Below, piece by piece: positions 58,983-64,000 of a stretch of DNA of 64,000 nucleotides; positions within the stretch are counted from its first letter, which is position 1; every line of letters starts with the position of its first letter. Source of the DNA: Morchella semilibera (taxonomy: Eukaryota; Ascomycota; Pezizomycetes; Pezizales; Morchellaceae); contig CM018603.1 of assembly GCA_009192285.1 (NCBI GenBank), positions 6,693,613 through 6,757,612 of the forward strand, given 5' to 3'. Under the pieces are notes generated by a model. The model was given only the letters and a program-made list of their open reading frames with translations, was not told the origin of the DNA and made no database searches. The translations under genes were made by a program, and so were the position numbers.

Positions 58983-60207
58983 CAAATCTTTTAATTCCTC
59001 CTCATCCAACAATAAATCCTCCTCCTTTTCCTTCTTTTCCCTCTTCGCTTCCAACAATGCTCCTCTCATCCTAGGTGCTGCCCTCCCCGAGGGCGAAAGA
59101 GTATAATCTCTAACCAAATGCCCAACTCCCCCACAGTAATAACAACGATTTTCCGCACGACGTGCTTCCCTTTCCCTGGGATCCAGCCGACGATGACTGT
59201 TGGACAAATCCATAGGAACAGCTACCCCGGAGGTATAGGAAGGGGGGGCTGCTGGCGCAGCATTCTTCGGTGGTGGTTGGGGTGCCAGTGGTCCCCGTAC
59301 GACTGTGGATGCTGTTGATGCAACAGGTGGGCGAGAGGCAAAGGGAAAAGGAGCGGGAGCACTAGGGATCTGAAATTTAAACCTCCCTATCCTAGCCTGC
59401 AAGGCTTGTTATTTGTTGTCTACTCGTTGAAGTAGCCCACAGTCTTTAATTGTTGTTGGGGTTTCATTTTGAATCATTAGGGCCATCAGGTCTTAGTTAA
59501 GCCCTTCCAAAAGACATTCAATCTTGGCCGCCTCGTTGAACTCAGAGTCGGCAGCGTGCCGCTGAAACTCCGCAAAATATTCTGAAAAAGTACGTTGGCA
59601 CTGCCTGATCTCTCTCAAATTACGAGCAGCGGTGGCGGCACGATCCGGATCCCCAAAAGCATTATTCAAAATTTCAAAAAACTCCGCCATGGAATTGAGA
59701 GCAATTCCATCATCCGTAATATAAACAAGAAATTGATCCGCCACCAGTCCTTCCAATCGAGAAATTGAATACGTAAGTTGTTGAGCCAAAGTAGGAAAGC
59801 GATCCAGATTAGCCGTGAGCTTAATTTGTAGTTGTCTTTGGAAGGGTCTTGCGATCACCCCGGTATTTCTCCGGGTCGGGAAGTTTCTCTGACTTAGATG
59901 GCTTGGTTAAGTCGTCATAGAGCTCCTCTTAACCTCCTTTGACTCCTTCTTGCAACTTCTTGATTTTAGCCCGTAGTGCCTGGATTTCTTTGTGGAACTC
60001 GGCCCAGCCTTGTTCAGTTTCGGAGTGGTGGGTGGTGAGGTCGATCGCATATTGCTGAACCCCTCCGTACGCTCTTTGAAAGAGGGCATATGCTTGCTTC
60101 GCTTCCTCCGTTGCAGCGGGGTCTACTTCAGGGTGAGCGACAAAGAACCCTTCGAGATCCGTATGGAGCTTTTGATAATCAAATGCATTGGTGGCTGGAG
60201 AGGTCAT
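58971..60207 (-). pseudogene. E4 gag, degenerate
   Basis: Conserved start MTSPATNAF (60207). Stops at 59929-59931 and 59493-59495 (where E2 has CAG) and near 59409-59411 (where E2 has CAA), plus a deletion of about 8 nt near 59850 that shifts the frame. The zinc knuckle CYYCGGVGHLVRDY has lost its last Cys (Cys to Tyr). Ends 74 nt before the pol ATG. Confidence 0.88.
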
Positions 60208-60256
60208 GATAGACTATGGTGCGAGGAACTCGGACTGTGCTAGTCGAGTAAGGGTG

Positions 60257-60266
60257 GTCTCGTCTT
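60257..60266 (-). other. E4 primer-binding site, self-priming type
   Basis: AAGACGAGAC on the minus strand, 2 nt inside the LTR, complementary to the LTR segment at 60574-60583; identical to E2. Confidence 0.7.
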
Positions 60267-60268
60267 AG

Positions 60269-60891
60269 TGTGACGGAGTAACCCGACGCAAAGAAGAAGA
60301 TGACAATAATGACGCAGAAGAACCTGAGGAGCACAGCCTGGGCGACGAGGAGGCCGACGAAGATAAAGGTAACACCGGGCAGGCACAAGCACAGGCACCA
60401 GCAAAGGCAAAGGCAAGGGCAAAGGCACAAGAGCACAGAACAGGGAGAGTGAGGACCGAATGGTCCTCAACGGGAACGATGAGAGGTACTATGGGTTTCC
60501 TCTTGTTAGAGGATCGAGGATTTGGTACAAGAGGCTATGGCTTAGAAATAGGAGTTAATTCCTAGATAACAGGAAGACGAGACAGAGAGAAAAGAAAGAA
60601 AGAACTAAGGAAAACATCTATCCCCACTATTTAACCCCTCCCCTCCATCAGTCCGCTACCACTCATACATCACCCCATAGAATCTCATAGAAACCCATTG
60701 CCACCACATCTCGTATTCCTCCCCACCATCTCGCTATTTACATTACCAATCCATCACGTTATCGAACCTCATAGAACCCGATGACGACACCCCCTTCTCA
60801 GCATACCTCCTCCTCGCTTAGCATTACCCCAACAATCATAACAGCACTTCAACTACCAAACCCTCGGGACCGATGCCAAGACACCGGGACA
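60269..60891 (-). repeat. E4 5' LTR
   Basis: 623 bp with ends TGTGACGG and CCGGGACA on the plus strand, homologous to the E2 LTRs in reverse. Confidence 0.9.
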
Positions 60892-61046
60892 CAATGCCAA
60901 GACGCCGGAACAAAAAATACAGGGCTAGCAACTAAAGATGAAACGAACAAGATACGAGGACTATGAGTGAGGCAGGGACTATAGTTATTCTTCTGTCCTC
61001 TAGAGGGCAAGAGGGACATCTTGGCAATGACTAAGTGTCCTAAAGT
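60892..61046. other. Short spacer between E4 LTR and an old LTR
   Basis: The first bases (CAATGCCAAGACGCCGGAAC) loosely echo the adjoining LTR end. Nothing else seen. Confidence 0.4.
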
Positions 61047-61345
61047 CTATATTGACTAAAAGGATAAGAAGGTTGCATGAAGAGGAAAAAAACTATCTAC
61101 AAGCGAGGACAAGTCCTCTATATATACTAGTATCTCATATCCATACCCGATGCCTAACTCAAACATCCCTGTAGAGAAAAACATAGAACCTTCCAAGACC
61201 ATTTTATCCGAACCCACACTTATTCCTATTCCCAAATCCATATTCCCGAACGGAACCCTTGCAGCCAAAATTCAAAGAACATAAGAGAATCTCTGACTAA
61301 CCCCTCTTCCCGCAACATCGCCAAGTATCGCTCTACACTGTGATA
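61047..61345 (-). repeat. Old partial LTR of the E1/E3 family
   Basis: Resembles the inner half of the E1/E3 LTR: GGATAAGAAGGTTGC, ATCTACAAGCGAGGACAAG, CTCTATATATA, GACTAACCCCTCTTCCCGCA and a GTGATA end at 61340-61345. The outer half is missing or too changed. The left boundary is approximate. The 87 bp between it and E3 are unassigned. Confidence 0.7.
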
Positions 61346-61432
61346 ATCTGCGGCAAAGTGACTGTTTATGAATGGGAAGCACGACTATGCTAGTATCACC
61401 CTGGTGTACTTGTTGAGTTTAACAAAGATTCA

Positions 61433-61875
61433 TATCACGGAGCGAGGCGGAGGTTAAGGCGAAGCGAGCCAAGGTACACTACCTAGGCGGAACGTAACAG
61501 TAATATCCGATGTGGGGCGAGGCGAAACTATGAAGCAAGGCGAGGTACGAAATAGGGAACCGAATATATTCGAAAAGACTACAAACTCCTGTGGATAGGA
61601 AGGTTGCGTGAAGAGAGAAGGAAAAAAAGCTATCTACAAGCAAGCACAAGACCCATATATATAACACACCACCCGACCCGATGACTAACCCGAGTATCCC
61701 TGTACAGAATCCCCTAGAACCTCCCAACCCCTATATCCGAACCCGACCTTATCCCCTATATCCGAAACCCTATTTCCGAACTGAACCCCCGATACCGAAA
61801 CCCAAAGAACCTAAAGGAATCCCTGACTAATCCCTCTTCCCGCAATACCACTAGACCGCACTCCACGCCGTGATA
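61433..61875 (-). repeat. E3 3' LTR
   Basis: 443 bp, TATCACGG...CCGTGATA. Shares the AGGAAGGTTGCGTGAAGAG segment and TATATATA with E1 but is clearly diverged elsewhere. Confidence 0.92.
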
Positions 61876-61898
61876 GGTATTAGGTCCCCCTCTGAGGC

Positions 61899-64000
61899 CT
61901 AAGTCCTCTTAGGCTTGCATGGGTATCGTTCGTGAAAGTCCTTGACTAACTCAGAAGAGTTGTCCAAGTCATCGTAGGGTTGCCATGATGGCTCATCGTA
62001 TCCAGTATACCGAACGAGATACTCCAGTCTTCTACGTCGTTTCCGTGAATCCAAAATAGCATCGACTTCCCATTCTTGTTCTCCTTCGATCTCGACGGAA
62101 GGAGGAGGAGACTGTAGTTGTCCTGGCACAGGGTCGTCGGCGGCGGGCGAGAGCAACGAGACATGAAAAACAGGATGAACCTTCATCGAGGCCGGCAGCG
62201 TAAGTTCGTAGGCATAGGGACTGACGATACGAGAAATAGGGTAAGGCCCGACTTACTTCCAATCCAACTTCTTCGACGGTCGCTTGGTTAATAGATTCCG
62301 AGTGGATAACCATACCTTATCCCCAATAGCATAACGTGGTGCCGGGGCACGACTTGCATTGGCTGACTCTTCCTGTATTCGTTGAGCTCTAAACATCTCT
62401 GCTCGAAGAAAGTCAAATACTTCTGCCATATCTCTTGCCATGGTATTGGCTTGGTCCTCATTGACTGTAGTGCCATGCCGTAGGGGGCCAAAGTTCATTC
62501 GAGGGTGACGTCCATAGTTGGCTTCGAAGGGAGAAAGCTTGGTGGATTCGGAAACATGATTATTTGTAGCAAATTCTGCCATAGGTAGATAGGTAGCCCA
62601 ATTGTCCTGCTGATAGTCCATGTAACTTCGAAGATATTGCTCCATAATAGCATTAATTCTTTCCGTTTGACCGTCCGTCTGAGGGTGAAAGGCAGTGGAA
62701 TAGCGAGGTGATATCTCGAGACATTTGCATAGTGATTTCCAGAAATCAGAGGTAAATTGAGTACCACGGTCCGATACTATCTTTTCCGGTAAGCCATGTA
62801 GCTTCCAAATGTTCTCTAGGTACATACGAGCAACATCTCTGGCTCCCGATTCTTCGGTACATGGAATAAAGTGTCTCATTTTCGTGAGGCGGTCAACAAC
62901 GACGAGAATGGCATTATAATTATTACTAAGAGGTAAGCCGGTGACGAAGTCCATCGAGATATCTGTCCATGGTGCCTTTGGAACTGAGAGAGGACGAAGG
63001 ACTCCTTGGGGGCCATTGCGATTTGCTTTACTTCGGCGACAGATATGACAATTCATAACATAGCGATCAGTATATTTCCGCATATTTGGCCAATAATATT
63101 CGCGGCTGAGTAACTCAAGGGTCTTTGCCCTACCCAAGTGACCTGCCGATGGCTTGTCGTGATATTCCCGAAGAAGTCTAAGTTGTAGCTCCTCGTGTTC
63201 TGGTACAAAGAGCTTGCGTCGATAGAGAAGGAGTCCGTCTTCGTTCTCGGCGCATTCGGCGAGGGAAATTTGCTTCGATTGCTTTGTACCGTCTTTCAGC
63301 ATCGTGAGTACCTTACTTGGGAAACTATCTTCTTGGTAAGCCTTTTTAAATAACTTTTGGACAGTAGGCGTTCCTTCAGCGGGTTCATTTGCCGAAGAAC
63401 CCGCCAACAAACTTAGCTTATTATCTAAATTTTTTCTCTTCAGCACGGTCTGGTACTGATATGCTAGGCGTTCATCCCCCTCTTTAGGAAGATCCCCTGA
63501 TTGTCTGGTGAGTGCGTCCGGTTTGCCTCCTTGTTTGCCTGGGCGAAATTGAATAACGAAATCAAAGCGAGATAGAAATTCTGACCAGCGAGTCTGTCGA
63601 CGATTTAACAGCTTGGTTGACATAAAATATTCAAGATTCCTATGATCTGTTAGGACCTTGATAGGGTACGTTGCGGTTTCCAAAAAATAACGCCATTCTT
63701 CAAATCCCCGAATAATTGCCAGAAGCTCCTTATCGTATATCTCATAATTACATTCTGCCGGTGTATGTTTCTTGGAGAAAAAGGCGACTGGGTGAAGAAT
63801 TCCTTCGTCATCCCTTTGTGACATAATGGCGGCTGAGACGTAGTCGGAAGCATCTGTTTCCACTATAATCTCCCTGTCTGGATCGAAGTGTCTGAGAATC
63901 GTGGCGGTAGTAAATGCGACCTTGAGATCTTGAAATGCCTTCTCCGTTTTGTCTGTCCATTTAAATACCACTCCTGCCTTTGTTAGGGCGGTCAGAGGAG
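61899..64000 (-). pseudogene. E3 pol, C-terminal part with one stop (5' part outside window)
   Basis: Covers the end of RT, RNase H (ETDASD), the integrase zinc finger and DDE motifs, and the chromodomain (EWEVDAILDSRKRRRRLEYL). A single TAA at 62253-62255 replaces the CAA seen in E1 (LDWKQ) and cuts off the chromodomain region; the frame continues unchanged beyond it to 61899. Otherwise open to the window edge. Confidence 0.92.

Larger units (their letters stand above)
58183..60891 (-). mobile_element. E4: truncated E2-family retrotransposon
   Basis: 5' LTR 60269-60891, gag with several stops, and pol cut at about 58183 just after the protease (motif FGPM). No 3' LTR. The open frame continues into non-element DNA to 58015, which is not part of Pol. 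Confidence 0.9.
61433..64000 (-). mobile_element. E3: second E1-family element, running off the window
   Basis: 3' LTR 61433-61875, polypurine tract near 61885, then pol to the right edge. Same orientation and layout as E1. Confidence 0.92.

Noticed and set aside
1-64000. tRNA genes, rRNA genes, CRISPR arrays
   Set aside because: A by-eye scan for A/B-box pairs, rRNA-like blocks and spaced direct repeats found none; a covariance-model search would be decisive for tRNAs.

Overview
The window looks like nuclear DNA of a filamentous ascomycete, probably Pezizomycotina. The genes carry short spliceosomal introns (mostly 49-120 nt) with GT..AG ends, and the recognisable proteins are typical fungal orthologues. 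Genes are sparse: about eight well-supported genes in the first 44 kb, separated by AT-rich spacers of 1-7 kb. The last 20 kb is a nest of Ty3/Gypsy LTR retrotransposons. This fits a large, repeat-rich genome such as those of Pezizales, but the sequence does not fix the species.

Layout of the gene-bearing part: the 3' end of YSH1 (pre-mRNA 3'-end endonuclease) at 1-798 (+); an F-box protein at 7160-9184 (+); a five-exon CSC1/OSCA-type membrane channel at 10833-14697 (+); APN1 (AP endonuclease IV, five exons) at 18583-20564 (-); PMR1 (Golgi Ca2+/Mn2+ P-type ATPase, four exons) at 22862-26054 (-); RAD21/SCC1 cohesin kleisin at 27505-29771 (+); SUA5 (threonylcarbamoyl-AMP synthase) at 32260-33546 (+); and a probable Myb/SANT-like nuclear protein at 40914-42824 (+). 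Exon joins were derived by hand from splice signals, frame and family conservation. Three low-confidence spliced small genes (16.8-17.2, 17.4-17.8 and 37.7-38.0 kb) and one degenerate coding relic (43.7-44.0 kb) lie in the spacers. No tRNA, rRNA or CRISPR array was recognised. The genes are individually transcribed housekeeping or cell-biology genes with no visible cluster logic.

The retrotransposon block, left to right: E1 (44276-50320, minus strand, complete, two nearly identical LTRs, intact gag and pol); B, a 666-nt pol fragment; E2 (50987-57638, plus strand, both LTRs, but gag duplicated around an N and pol carrying two stops); a tandem-repeat spacer; E4 (58183-60891, minus strand, one LTR, gag with stops, pol cut off after the protease); an old partial LTR; and E3 (61433 to the window edge, minus strand, one LTR, pol with one stop). 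All are chromodomain-bearing Ty3/Gypsy elements (chromoviruses) of two related families, E1/E3 and E2/B/E4.

The most interesting signals are in these elements. (1) In both families the 10 nt starting 2 nt inside the 5' LTR are the exact reverse complement of a 10-nt stretch inside the LTR, downstream of a TATA-like box. This is the signature of Tf1-type self-primed reverse transcription. (2) A 7-bp hairpin with the gag stop codon in its loop sits at the gag/pol junction of all three elements where that junction is visible, although the gag-to-pol frame offset differs between them. (3) Premature stops are mostly C-to-T (or G-to-A) changes, as left by RIP or deamination. Separately, the palindrome TACATGTA occurs at least 25 times in the 44-kb genic part and was not seen in the transposon block.
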